A DNA stretch of 64,000 nucleotides from RPQJ01 sp963846885. Its GTDB lineage: Bacteria; Pseudomonadota; Gammaproteobacteria; Steroidobacterales; Steroidobacteraceae. Of this stretch, positions 19,372 through 29,260 are shown one piece after another. How positions within the stretch are numbered: the first letter of the stretch is position 1; each line of letters starts with the position of its first letter. Made by a program: the position numbers and the translations under genes. The stretch lies in contig CAWJXS010000020.1 in NCBI GenBank assembly GCA_963846885.1, positions 434,001 through 498,000 of the forward strand, in the 5' to 3' direction. The notes below the pieces were generated by a model, which was not told the origin of the DNA, made no database searches, and worked only from the letters and a program-made list of their open reading frames with translations.

Positions 19372-19390
19372 AATGCGAATGATTAGCATT
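19372..19390 (+). promoter_or_regulatory. Fur box upstream of the TonB-dependent receptor
   Basis: The 19-base AATGCGAATGATTAGCATT is symmetric at 16 of 19 positions and resembles the classical Fur operator in length and core. It lies 66 bases upstream of the receptor ATG (19456), in the divergent region with yajQ. Under iron-replete conditions Fur would repress the receptor here. A good match by eye, not scored with a matrix. Confidence 0.75.
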
Positions 19391-19455
19391 GACAGCGTTA
19401 ACGGCTGCTAGCACAGTCGCGGGCAACCAAATCTCCCGCCACCCCTGGTTTGCCC

Positions 19456-21640
19456 ATGTCGACACGAGCCCCCGCTTTCCCGCCGCACTCCTGCCCCCGC
19501 CCAGGCCTCCTGGCCAGCGCGGTTGCAACCGCCCTGCTGCTCGCCGCGACTGCCCACGCCGATGAGGCGTCCGTCTCCGGCGAACTCGAACCGGCCATCA
19601 TCGTCATCGGCGACCGCATCCGCCTCGACACGATCCCGGGTTCGGCCACGCTGCTCGAAGCGGACGTGCTGACCGAATCACGTGTGTTCACGATCAATGA
19701 GGCGATGCGCAAGGTGCCCGGCATCGTCGCGCGCGACGAAGAGGGCTTCGGGCTGCGGCCGAACCTGGGCGTGCGCGGCCTCAACCCGACGCGCTCGAGC
19801 AAGATGCTGCTGCTCGAGGACGGCATCCCGATCGCGTACGCCCCCTACGGCGACAACGCGAGCTACTACCACCCGCCCGTGAACCGCTTCGAGCGCATCG
19901 AGGTACTGAAGGGATCCGGCCAGATTGCCTACGGCCCGCACACGGTCGGCGCGGTCGTCAACTACATCACTCCGTCGGTGCCCGACGAACTGAGCGGCCG
20001 CCTCGTCGCAGCGTTCGGCAACAAGGGCTTCGGCGAGATCCACGGACAGGTCGGCGACACCTACGGGGATACCGGCTTCATCGCGCACGGCACCTACAAG
20101 CAGACCGATGGCGCGCGCGACAACATGCATTTCGAAGTCGGCGACGTGAACCTGAAGGTCGTCCACGAAATCTCGGAGCGCCAGGCCGTCACGTTCCGGG
20201 CCAGCGTTTACGACGAGACGTCGCAGGTGACGTATTCAGGGTTGACGCTGGCCGAGTGGCAAGCCGATCCGTTCCAGAACCCGTTCAAGAACGACGAGAT
20301 GAAGGCGCAGCGGTACGGCACGTCGGCGACGCATCGCCTCGACGCTGAGCCCCGCGGTGACGTTCACGACCAACGCCTACTACACGTTCTTCGACCGCGA
20401 CTGGTGGCGCCAGGCGAGCAACTCGACGCAGCGCCCCAACGACGCGAGCGACCCGGCGTGCGCCGGCATGGCAAACCTGAACGGCACCTGCGGCAACGAA
20501 GGGCGCCTGCGCGAGTACTGGACCGCGGGCCTCGAGCCGCGCGTGTCGGTCCAGCACGGCCTGTTCGGCGTCGACAACGTCGCCGAGGCCGGCATGCGTT
20601 ATCACGTCGAGGACCAGCAACGCATCCAGGCGAATGGCGACCTGCCGACGTCGCGCCGCGCCGGCACCGGCCGCAATGCAGGCATCAAGGAAAACAGCGA
20701 CCGCTCCGTCGAGGCCTGGTCGGGCTTCGTGCAGAACCGGTTCGATTTCGGTCGCTGGACGGTCACGCCAGGCGTGCGCTTCGAACATGTCGATTACGAA
20801 CGCACCGACAACCTGACCGGCGCCTCCGGCGAATCGACCATCGATGAAGTGGTGCCGGGTATAGGCGCCACCGTCGAGGTAGTGCCGCAGCTGGTTGCCT
20901 TTGCCGGCGTGCACCGCGGCTTCGGCCCCCCTGGCGTCGCGGACATCGTGACCGCAGCCGGTGGCAGCGTCGATCTCGACGCCGAACTGTCGTGGAACTA
21001 CGAAATCGGGCTGCGCGCCCAGCCGAACGACGGCGTGTCGTATGAGGCCACCCTCTTCCGCATGGACTTCGAGAACCAGATCGTCCCGGCCAGCGTGGCT
21101 GGCGGCTCCGGCGCCACGCTGACGAGCGCGGGCGAGACGCTGCAGCAGGGACTGGAGCTGGCGGGCGACGTGTCGAGCTCGGCGTTCGCGGAGTGGCCGG
21201 TCGAGGTCTTCGCGCGCGGCACGTATACCTGGCTTGCGGATGCCGAGTATGTCGGCGAGCGGTACAGCAACGTTTCCGGCTTCAGTACGGTCAGGGTCAC
21301 CGGCAACCGGCTGCCCTACGCGCCGGAACACCTGTTCGCGGGGACGCTGGGCGTGCGCACGGGCGTGGGACTGGAAGTGGGACTCGAGGCGGTCTACACC
21401 AGCGCGGCGTATACCGACGACCTGAACACGGTCGCGGTGGTGGCGAATGGCCAGCGCGGCGAGATCGCCGGCTACACGGTGTGGAACCTCACCGCGAACT
21501 ATGCGCTGCCCGTCTGCAACTGCACGATGTTCGCGACTGCCAAGAACCTGACCGACAAGCTGTACGTGGCGGACATGAGCCGCGGCTTGATCCCGGGCAT
21601 GCCGCGACTGGTGCAGGCAGGGTTCGAGGTGCGCTTCTAG
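19456..21640 (+). CDS. TonB-dependent siderophore/iron receptor, interrupted by a frameshift
   Basis: About 727 residues after allowing for one inserted base near 20338-20342, where HRL in one frame is followed by TLSPAVTFTTNAYYTFF in the next. A signal peptide (about 1-34) is followed by the plug domain (about 45-165: IIVIGDR, INEAMRKVPGI, RGLNPTRSSKMLLLEDGIP, FERIEVLKGSGQI) and a barrel ending QAGFEVRF with a terminal phenylalanine. The plug looks like the Fe(III)-dicitrate/FecA-like class. It takes up ferric chelates with TonB-ExbBD energy. The upstream Fur box supports iron regulation. Substrate unknown. Confidence 0.88.
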
Positions 21641-21671
21641 CGCGCACCCCGGGCCCGGAGCGTGCGTTCGC

Positions 21672-22841
21672 CTATGCGAGCGACGCCTTGCTCATCGCGC
21701 GCAGCCTGCGCCGCTGCAGCCGCATGCCCTGCTCGATCTGCTTGAGCTGCAGGCGGAAGTTGGTTTCTTCCCAGCGTTGCAGCAGGCGCTGCTTGCGGTC
21801 GGCCACCCACTGCTCGCGGACCTTGGACCACTGGTCGACCGACGCGCGGAACGCCGCGTATTCCTCGGCCACGCGGGCTTTGAGTCGTTCGACCTGTTCG
21901 TCACCCGGGCGGCTGCGCCGCGTTGCCAGCGCCCGCTCGACGCGCTTGAACTGCATGGCGATCTGCGCCCGCTGGATCGAGAGGTCGGGCACGCGCTTCA
22001 GGTTCTGGGCGAGGCCCACGTACGACAAGGCGGCAATCAGCCACTTGGTCGGGTCGTAGTGCCACCACTTCACGCCGTTGCGGTAGTCGTTCTGGAAGAT
22101 GTGATGAAAGTTGTGATAGCCCTCGCCGTAGGTGAGGAACGCCATCACGGGGTTGTCACGCGCCGAGTTCTCGTCCGTGTACGGCTGGGTGCCCCACATG
22201 TGGGCCAGCGAGTTGATGAACCACGTGAAGTGGTGGTTGACCACGAGCCGGAGGATGCCGGCCAGCAGGAACACGCCCCACACGTCGCCCACGGCCCAGC
22301 CCGCGAGCAGCGGCACGGCGACGTTCATGAAAATGGTGAGCGGCACGTAGAAGCGGTGCTGGAACCGCACGATCGGGTCGCGCTCGAGATCGCGCGCGTT
22401 CGAGAAGTCGTTAATTCCGCTCGGGTAGTCGCGCAGGATCCAGCCCATGTGCGAAAACCAGAAACCGCGGCTGGCGCTGTACGGGTCCTTGTCCCAATCG
22501 TCGACGAACCGATGATGGGTGCGGTGCTGCGAGCCCCAGACCAGGATGCTGTTCTGCAGCGCCATCGTGCCGAACAGCATCAGCACGGTGCGCACCGACC
22601 AGTGCGCACTGTAGGTGCGATGCGACCACAGCCGGTGGTAGCCCGCGGTAATCGCCAGGCCGCAGGCCCACAGCGAGACCAGTGCCAGCACCCAGGCCGC
22701 GAGACTGTAGCCATGCGTAAAGCCGTACCAGGGCACCACCGTGATGGCCGCCAGGGGCAGCGCCGTGAACAGGATCGTAGTGACCCAGTTGATCGGCGCG
22801 TGTTCGACGGGGCGCGCGACGGTGTCGGTATCGTTGTGCAT
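21672..22841 (-). CDS. Acyl-CoA-type delta-9 fatty-acid desaturase with C-terminal coiled coil
   Basis: 389 residues. A membrane-bound di-iron desaturase with the three histidine boxes HRLWSH (about residue 69), HRTHH (about 106) and HNFHH (about 245), plus HHFTWFINSLAH. Four transmembrane helices lie around the boxes. It introduces a cis double bond into saturated acyl-CoA or lipid acyl chains using O2 and an electron donor. The last 100 residues are Arg/Glu/Gln-rich and predicted helical (from QRAQIAMQFKRVERAL onward), longer than minimal desaturases. It is monocistronic: convergent with the TonB receptor and divergent from the DUF3011 gene. Confidence 0.92.
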   Translation of the reverse strand: MHNDTDTVARPVEHAPINWVTTILFTALPLAAITVVPWYGFTHGYSLAAWVLALVSLWACGLAITAGYHRLWSHRTYSAHWSVRTVLMLFGTMALQNSILVWGSQHRTHHRFVDDWDKDPYSASRGFWFSHMGWILRDYPSGINDFSNARDLERDPIVRFQHRFYVPLTIFMNVAVPLLAGWAVGDVWGVFLLAGILRLVVNHHFTWFINSLAHMWGTQPYTDENSARDNPVMAFLTYGEGYHNFHHIFQNDYRNGVKWWHYDPTKWLIAALSYVGLAQNLKRVPDLSIQRAQIAMQFKRVERALATRRSRPGDEQVERLKARVAEEYAAFRASVDQWSKVREQWVADRKQRLLQRWEETNFRLQLKQIEQGMRLQRRRLRAMSKASLA

Positions 22842-23124
22842 CAGGGGGTTCCGCTCGGCCTCTGTGATATCGGCAGTGGTCTGTCAGTGTAACGGCGGCC
22901 CTTGGCCACCGCATAGGTAGTTTTGTTCAAGTATTTGATCCATATACGTTCTTTGCGTTGCGACGCAGCATGGCAACCGTCTGCGGCCGCGCCATCGGCG
23001 AGGCGGCAAGTTGCGCCGGTGCCCGCTTCCGCGGGCCACTGTTGCGGTAGCGGGCAGGTTCGGTCAACGATTCATCCGTTGGCACGTTGATCATCAGTCA
23101 AAGACTCCACGTCTGGAGACCGCC

Positions 23125-24135
23125 ATGGAACGAGTCGCCCACCGCGTCTGCCTGCTCACCCTGCTTGGGGTGCTTGCCGCCGCGTTGCCCGCCGCAGCCG
23201 GTGCCGACCAGAAGACGCGTACTCCGGTGCAACAACCAGCCCTCAAGCAAGCGCCGGCGCCGCAATATCGCTCTGCCCAGGGCGACTGCGTACGCGAGGC
23301 GAACCGGCGGGGATTCACCGTCTTGGACACCAGCAACTTCCAGCAGTTCCGGGAGGGTTGGTCGATCGACCTGCGCGTGCGTAACCAGCGCGGCCAGGTC
23401 ACGAATGGTTCGTGTTTCGTCGAGACCCGCACCGGCGACGTCAACCTGTATGGCTTCGGCTGGGGTTACGACGACGACGGCGACGACTACATGCAGTTCA
23501 ATTGCGCATCGGTCGAGCGGAAGTACCGCGAATGCCAGTTGCCGGTGCGCGGCCGCGCCGTGCTGGTCAAGCGGCTCTCCGATTCGCCCTGCATCGAAGG
23601 CGACAGCTGGGGCCAGCGCAGCGACCGGGTGTGGGTCAGCCAGGGGTGTCGCGCCAAGTTCGAGGTGCGTCGCGGCGGCGGTGGCAGTGGTGGTGGCGGA
23701 GGCGGCGGCTCGAACGTCGTCGACTGCAACTCGGATGGCGGTCGCTATCGCGAATGCTCGATCGGCTCGGGCTACTTCGGCCGGCTGCTGCGCGACAACA
23801 GCAATGGCCGCTGCCGGCAGAACTCCACCTGGGGCACGCGCAATGGCGTGATCTGGGTGACCGAAGGCTGTCGCGGCCGCTTCGAGCGGGTTCGCGGCAA
23901 CAGCGGGGGCAACAACGGCGGCGGCGGCTCGGGCGGCTCGTCCCCGGCCCGCGCCGAACAGGCTTGCGTGCAGGAAGTGCAGCGCCGCGGCGGACGAGTC
24001 CTGCAGCAGCAGGCGGCCGTGCCGCATGAGAAAGGCTATCGCATGGAATTGCGGGTCCGGACGACTGCGGGTGACCAGCGCTGGATCGTCTGCAAGTACA
24101 ACCAGCACCAGCAGGTGCGCCTGGATTCGCTGTAA
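23125..24135 (+). CDS. Secreted protein with two DUF3011 domains
   Basis: 336 residues from the ATG at 23125, which has a GGAG-type site nine bases upstream. A signal peptide (about 1-28, cleavage near AAAGADQ) is followed by an unassigned domain, then two DUF3011 repeats. The first has YRECQLPV, DSWG and VWVSQGCRAKF; the second YRECSIGSG, STWG and IWVTEGCRGRF. Each domain keeps the paired cysteines. Gly/Ser-rich linkers separate the repeats, and the C-terminal domain has two more cysteines. DUF3011 proteins are periplasmic or surface proteins of unknown function. It is convergent with hoxW after 15 bases. Confidence 0.8.
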   Translation: MERVAHRVCLLTLLGVLAAALPAAAGADQKTRTPVQQPALKQAPAPQYRSAQGDCVREANRRGFTVLDTSNFQQFREGWSIDLRVRNQRGQVTNGSCFVETRTGDVNLYGFGWGYDDDGDDYMQFNCASVERKYRECQLPVRGRAVLVKRLSDSPCIEGDSWGQRSDRVWVSQGCRAKFEVRRGGGGSGGGGGGGSNVVDCNSDGGRYRECSIGSGYFGRLLRDNSNGRCRQNSTWGTRNGVIWVTEGCRGRFERVRGNSGGNNGGGGSGGSSPARAEQACVQEVQRRGGRVLQQQAAVPHEKGYRMELRVRTTAGDQRWIVCKYNQHQQVRLDSL

Positions 24136-24150
24136 GGAAGCCGGGCACGC

Positions 24151-24594
24151 TCAGCCGCCGCAAAGCTCCAGCAGTCGCGGCCAGGCGGCCTTCGTGGCGG
24201 ACTCGGTATCCGGCGACAGCCCGGCGCCGAGTTCGAAGCTGTGTGCTCGCACGCCGAACAGCAACGCCGGCGGCGGCTCACTGCCCGTGATGCGCCGGTA
24301 GGTTTCGAGCACCTGCGCCGGCAAGAGCGAATGGCTCGTGTGCGCGAAGCCGGCGTCGGCGACGACAGTGCGCTCGACATAGGGCGCCTCGGCGTCGACG
24401 CAGGCATCGACGAAGATCACGCGCTCCCGCGCCTGCAGGTCGAGCGCGTGTTCTACCTGCAGCTGGAACTCGACCAGCACTTCGACGCCAGGGAGGTTCG
24501 CGGCCAGCAGCAGATCGGCGAGCAACGGCCCCACGGCATCGTCACCGCAGCTCGGGTTGCCCACGGCCAGAACCAGTGTCGGTGCAACCGTCAT
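24151..24594 (-). CDS. hoxW: Hydrogenase maturation endopeptidase HoxW
   Basis: 147 residues, HyaD/HybD/HoxW family. The start GNPSCGDDAVGP carries the nickel-sensing acidic residues of these proteases, and VDACVDAE supplies a second. It cleaves the C-terminal extension of HoxH after nickel insertion. The ATG at 24594 overlaps the hoxH stop (ATGA), so it is the last gene of the hox operon. No hyp accessory genes for NiFe(CN)2CO assembly are in the window; they must lie elsewhere. Confidence 0.9.
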   Translation of the reverse strand: MTVAPTLVLAVGNPSCGDDAVGPLLADLLLAANLPGVEVLVEFQLQVEHALDLQARERVIFVDACVDAEAPYVERTVVADAGFAHTSHSLLPAQVLETYRRITGSEPPPALLFGVRAHSFELGAGLSPDTESATKAAWPRLLELCGG

Positions 24595-26054
24595 CCGCGC
24601 CTTCTGCTGTCCGCCACGGTGCCGTCCGCCTCGAGCAGCTCCACCGCCAGCGGCATCTTGCCGACGGCATGGGTCGCGCACGACAGGCACGGGTCGAAAG
24701 CCCGCACGGCCACTTCGATGTGGTTGAGCAGTCCCTCGGTCAGCGTGCGGCCGTCGAGGTAGCGGCGCGCGACTTCGCGGATCGCCACGTTCATCGCCTG
24801 GTTGTTGTGCGTCGTCGAGACGATCAGGTTCGCGCGTACCACCTGATCCTGCTCGTCGACGCGGTAGTGGTGGATCAGCGTGCCACGCGGCGCCTCGATC
24901 ACGCCCACGCCGCGCGGCTGCCGCTCGCCTTTCGCCATCAGGTCGGTACCCTGCAGGTCGGGGTCGTGCAACAGGTCGCGAATGGACTCTGCGGCATGCA
25001 GCATCTCGATCATGCGCGCCCAGTGGAAGCCGAGCGTCGACCTGGCGGCGCGACCTGCATCAAAGGCCAGGAATTCGCGGCGCTCGAGCTCCGCGAGCGG
25101 CGTCGGAATGAAATCGCACTGCGTGACGCGGGTCAGCGGCCCGACGCGATACCAGCCCTCGTCCGCGCCGAGCTCCTTGAAGTACGGAAATTTCATGTAC
25201 GACCAGGCTTTCACGTCCTCGATGATCCGCTCCCAGTAGCGGCTGTAGGGCGCATGGTCGAACAGATCGTGGCCTGCGGCGTCACGGGCGCGCAGGCCGC
25301 CGTCGTACAGGTCCATGGCGCCGTCGCTGCGCACGAGCCCGAGCGTGCTCGTCGCAAACGTCGCGAACGAACGATAAAGACCCAGGTTCTGCTCGAACAG
25401 CCGGCGCACGATCTGCACCGAATCCCGGCTCCACGCGATCGTCTGCTCGACGTCGGCCAGCAGCTCGTCGCGCTCGGCGAGGCTCAGGTTCTTGTTGACG
25501 CCCCCGGGCACCGAGCCCGTGCCGTGGATGCGCTTGCCGGCGGTGTGACGGATCACTTCCTGGCCGAACCTGCGCAGCAGCACGCCCTGCCGGGCGATCT
25601 CCGGGAACGCCTCCGCCACCCCGACGATGTTGCGGCGGGCGGCGTCGGAGTCGAAACCGAACAGCAGGTCGGGCGACGACAGGTGGAAGAAATGCAGGGC
25701 ATGGGACTGCAGGATCTGGCCGTAATGCATGAGCCGCCGCATCTTCTCGGCAGTCGGCGTGACCACGGCGCCCAGCACCTGGTCGAGCGCCTTGCACGCC
25801 GCCAGGTTGTGACTGACCGGGCAGATGCCGCACAGGCGTTGCACCATCACCGGCACTTCCCAGTACGGGCGGCCCTGGATGAACTTTTCGAAGGCGCGAA
25901 ACTCGACGATGTGCAGCCGCGCCTGCTCGACGTGGCCTTGCTCGTCCAGCAACAGGGTCACCTTGCCGTGGCCTTCCACGCGCGACAGCGGCTCGATCAC
26001 GATGCGCCGGAGTTTCTCGGGATGGGCAGCGTTTTCCAGCGAGGGTTGGTTCAT
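24591..26054 (-). CDS. hoxH: NAD-reducing [NiFe] hydrogenase large subunit HoxH
   Basis: 487 residues, close to the Ralstonia-type HoxH length. The nickel ligands are present in RLCGICPVSH (C75, C78) and DPCLSCATH (C456, C459). After H462 a 25-residue tail (AVGKMPLAVEL...) is the extension that HoxW removes on maturation. The protein binds the NiFe(CN)2CO centre where H2 is split. Arg-containing L0 and L1 signatures (EPLSRVEGHG, GRPYWEVP) match the bidirectional group 3d family. It begins eight bases after hoxY; the ATG at 26054 is preferred to the upstream in-frame starts because it gives the family N-terminus. Confidence 0.96.
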   Translation of the reverse strand: MNQPSLENAAHPEKLRRIVIEPLSRVEGHGKVTLLLDEQGHVEQARLHIVEFRAFEKFIQGRPYWEVPVMVQRLCGICPVSHNLAACKALDQVLGAVVTPTAEKMRRLMHYGQILQSHALHFFHLSSPDLLFGFDSDAARRNIVGVAEAFPEIARQGVLLRRFGQEVIRHTAGKRIHGTGSVPGGVNKNLSLAERDELLADVEQTIAWSRDSVQIVRRLFEQNLGLYRSFATFATSTLGLVRSDGAMDLYDGGLRARDAAGHDLFDHAPYSRYWERIIEDVKAWSYMKFPYFKELGADEGWYRVGPLTRVTQCDFIPTPLAELERREFLAFDAGRAARSTLGFHWARMIEMLHAAESIRDLLHDPDLQGTDLMAKGERQPRGVGVIEAPRGTLIHHYRVDEQDQVVRANLIVSTTHNNQAMNVAIREVARRYLDGRTLTEGLLNHIEVAVRAFDPCLSCATHAVGKMPLAVELLEADGTVADSRRRG

Positions 26055-26061
26055 GGCGCGC

Positions 26062-26613
26062 TCAGTCGTAACGGATGAGGGACGGGCCGAGTCGCGGCGT
26101 GCGCCCATCGATGAGATCGGTAAGGACTTTCCAGATCGCGTCCGCCGACGGCGGGCAACCCGGGATGAAATAATCCACCTTCACGACCTCGTGCAGCGGA
26201 TGCACCTTGTCGAGCGGCAACGGCAGTTCGGGATCGTTCGGAATCATGCCGCGGCCGACGCCCGGGTCGGTCAGGTAGATTTCCTGCAGGCACTGCCCGA
26301 GGTCGAGATGGTTGCGTTGCGCCGGCAGGCCGCCGTTCAGCGCACACGCGCCCACCGCGATCAGGATCTTGCAGTTGGCGCGGAACTCGCGCAGCACGTG
26401 CACGTTCTCGGCGTTGCAGATGCCGCCCTCGATGAAGCCGATGTCGCAGGGCCCGCACTGCTTGATGTCGGTGAACGGCGAGCGATCGAACTCGACGCGC
26501 TCGAGCAGCGGAAACAGGCGCTCGTCGATGTCGAGCAGCGACATGTGGCAGCCGAAGCAGCCTGCAAGCGACGTGGTCGCGACTTTCAGCTTGCGGCGGG
26601 TGACGTCGTTCAT
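26062..26613 (-). CDS. hoxY: NAD-reducing hydrogenase small subunit HoxY
   Basis: 183 residues. The [4Fe-4S] proximal cluster ligands are seen as GCFGCHMS (C19, C22), GACALNGG and PGCPPS. It carries electrons from HoxH to the diaphorase HoxFU. It lacks a Tat signal peptide, as expected for a cytoplasmic group 3d enzyme. The ATG at 26613 overlaps the hoxU stop (ATGA), and the next start is 8 bases past its own stop. Confidence 0.95.
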   Translation of the reverse strand: MNDVTRRKLKVATTSLAGCFGCHMSLLDIDERLFPLLERVEFDRSPFTDIKQCGPCDIGFIEGGICNAENVHVLREFRANCKILIAVGACALNGGLPAQRNHLDLGQCLQEIYLTDPGVGRGMIPNDPELPLPLDKVHPLHEVVKVDYFIPGCPPSADAIWKVLTDLIDGRTPRLGPSLIRYD

Positions 26614-27342
26614 GGCGTTCGTTCCGGCACGCGCGGCGCGTACTCAGCGGCGACTGTGCTGATCGGCGTGTCGTCGAAGCGGCGCTCGCCGATCGGCACG
26701 GCGAAGCCGACGCGCTTGCGCAGGATCACGCCCACCGGGCAGACGTCCATCGCCTTGTCGGACGCGCTCACTGCGCTGTCGCCCAGCAGGCCAGACACGG
26801 AGTTCACGACCAGGTGCTTGGACATGCCGCGCCCCGCGAGCGCGAACACGTCCTTGCCGTCGACTTCGGCCGAGGCGCGCACGCACAACTCGCAGAGGAT
26901 GCAACGGTTGAAGTCGAGCAGGATCTCGGGATGGGACGCGTCCACGGGGCGGTCGGGGTAGAAGTGATCGAACCGCGGCGACGTCATGCCAAGGTCGTAG
27001 GCGATGGCCTGCAGCTTGCAGTTGCCGCTTTTCTCGCACGACGGGCAGAAATGGTTGCCCTCCACGAAGAGCAGTTGCACCAGCATCCGTCGCTCGTCGT
27101 TGAGTTCCCGGGTCTCGCTGGAAACCTCCATGCCGGCGCGAGCCGGCGTCGTGCACGAGGTCGCGGAATGACCGTTGAGCTTGACGGTGCAGAGCTTGCA
27201 GCTGCCGTGCGGCCGGAACTCAGGGTGATAGCACAGGTGCGGAATGTGCCTGCCGGCGGCGAGCGCCGCCTGCAGGATGGTCTGTCCCGGCTCGAACGGC
27301 GACGGCCTCGCCGTCGAGCTGGAACGTGGCAGGTGCGCTCAC
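26610..27342 (-). CDS. hoxU: NAD-reducing hydrogenase diaphorase subunit HoxU, one frameshift
   Basis: 243 residues after removing one extra base near 27297-27305 (the frame changes between GEAVA and FEPGQTILQA). The GTG at 27342 is the start. The N-terminal [2Fe-2S] domain (HLCYHPEF, GSCKLCTVKLNG) is in the second frame with the rest. It is followed by CPSCEKSGNC and by CILCELC and CPVG cluster sites, the pattern of NuoG/HoxU iron-sulfur proteins. It relays electrons between HoxY and HoxF. Length and motifs agree with Ralstonia-type HoxU once the break is healed. Confidence 0.9.
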
Positions 27343-29171
27343 GCGTGGTCTCCGAGGTGTGCGCCGGGATCGTCGCGGCCGGTCATGCTGCCGCGCGCGG
27401 GCTAGCGCGCCGTCCAGGTCGAATGCCGGTTCGACGCCATGGGCAAGCAACCGTCGCTCGTAGGCCGGCCGGAACCGTTGCAGCGTGTGTGCGATCGGGC
27501 CGCCCGGCGGACTCGCCCAGTCCGCAATGGCTGGCGCTGTGCAGCAGGCGCTGCAACTCCGCCATCGCCTGCAGGTCGTGCTCCGACCCCTTGCCTTCGC
27601 TGATGCGATCCATGATGCGCGCGAGCAGCGACGTGCCCACGCGGCATGGCGTGCAGAAGCCGCAGCTCTCGCCCGCAAAAAAATGCGCAAAATGGCGCGC
27701 GACCTCGAACATGTCGCGGCCTTCGTCGAAGACGATGAAGGCGCCGCCGGTCTCGAGGTCCTCGAACGCGATGCGGCGGTGAAACTCGTCCTGGTCGAGG
27801 CAGGTGCCCGATGGACCGCCGCACTGCACGGCGATGCGTGCGCTGCGCCCCGCAATCCGTCGAGCACCTCGCCGCACAGTGACGCCGAACGGGTACTCGT
27901 ACACGCCGGGTCGTTCGCAATCGCCGGAGACCGAGAGCAGCTTGGTGCCCGACGACTTCGCGGTGCCCACGCTGCGGAACCAGTCCGCGCCGTGCAGCAC
28001 GATCAGCGCCGCAGCGCAGTACGTCTCGACGTTGTTCACGATCGTCGGCAGGCCCAGGTAGCCCTTCTCGGCGAGCCGTGGCGGACGGTTGCGCGGAATT
28101 CCGCGCTTGCCTTCCAGCGACTCGACCAGCGCCGAGGCTTCGCCGCAAACGTACGAGCCTGCCCCGACGTGGATCTCGATGTCGAAGTCGAAGCCCGCGC
28201 GACCACCGATCGACGTGCCCAGCAACCCTAGCTCGCGCCGGCGCGCCAACACGGCAAGCAGCGATTCGAGCAGGTAGCGATACTCGCCGCGCAGGTAGAT
28301 GAACCCGAGCGAGGCGCCGATGCCCAGCGCAGCGACCGTCATGCCTTCGCAGACCAGGTCCGCCTGCGAGGTCAGCAGCTCCCTGTCCTTGAACGTGCCG
28401 GGCTCGCCTTCGTCGGCATTGCAGACGACGACTCGAGGCTGCGCCGCCATCCTGCTGCAGCTCTCCCATTTGACGCCCGTGGTGAAACCCGCGCCGCCGC
28501 GTCCCAGCAGGTTGGCGCGCTTGATCTCGTCGAGCACGGGTTGCGCCACGTTGCCGTTGGCGTCGGCACGTGCGAACGCCGCCCGCAGCGCGTCACCGGG
28601 CTGCAATGCGGTCGGACAGCAGCGGTCCGCGCTTGCGCACCGTCGTATGGACGGTGAACAGGTCGGCAGGCCACTCGTCGAGCGGACGCCGCGCGAGGAT
28701 CAGGCCGCAAAGCGTGTCGATACGCTGGGCATCGAGACGCGGCACGGGCCGTCCGTTCACCAGCAGCGAGGGCCCCTGGTCCGGCAACCCCAGGAACGAC
28801 GCGTGGCCGACGCTGACGAGCCCGTCCTGCGTGACCTTGCCGGGTTCGGCCCAGAGCCGGTGGCACATCCGCTGCATGAGCTCGGTGCTGCCCTGCATGC
28901 GATCGGTCACGTCGTCCGAGAACAGCACGCGGTAGGCGCCGGTCGGTTCGAGCGACAGGAAATCATAGAAGGCCGCGACACCGCGCACTTGTGACAACGG
29001 CAGGCCCAGTCGCTGCGCGATGCGTTCGAGCGCGCTCGCGGGGAGATAGTTGCAGTGTTCCTGCAGTTCGCGCAGCACCTGCAACAGGCGGGTGGGTTGG
29101 TCGCCCCAATGCGCGATCGCGGCGTCGACGACTTGGTCGAAGCCGGTGAGTTCGGTCGGCGGAGGATTCAC
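27339..29171 (-). CDS. hoxF: NAD-reducing hydrogenase diaphorase subunit HoxF, reconstructed across three frameshifts
   Basis: The sequence reads as one HoxF of about 609 residues only if three single inserted bases are removed: near 28605, near 27503 (a CCC that should be CC) and near 27395. Without them the family is split into a NuoE-like N-terminal part (about 29171-28593), a NuoF-like part (28606-27510: RGGAGFTTGVKW, EPGTFKDR, GAGSYVCGE, CGFCTPCR) and a tail DLDGALARA. Healed, the stop TGA overlaps the hoxU GTG, and the length nearly equals the 602 of Ralstonia HoxF. It binds FMN and NAD(H). Start taken as the GTG at 29171; a TTG at 29264 is possible. Confidence 0.85.
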
Positions 29172-29260
29172 TTTCTGCGCGATGCTCGCTGCGAAGGACG
29201 CGACAAGGCTGCCTGTCCGCGCCAGGTGCAACAATCGCGGAAAACCCGTTGCGGATCGCG

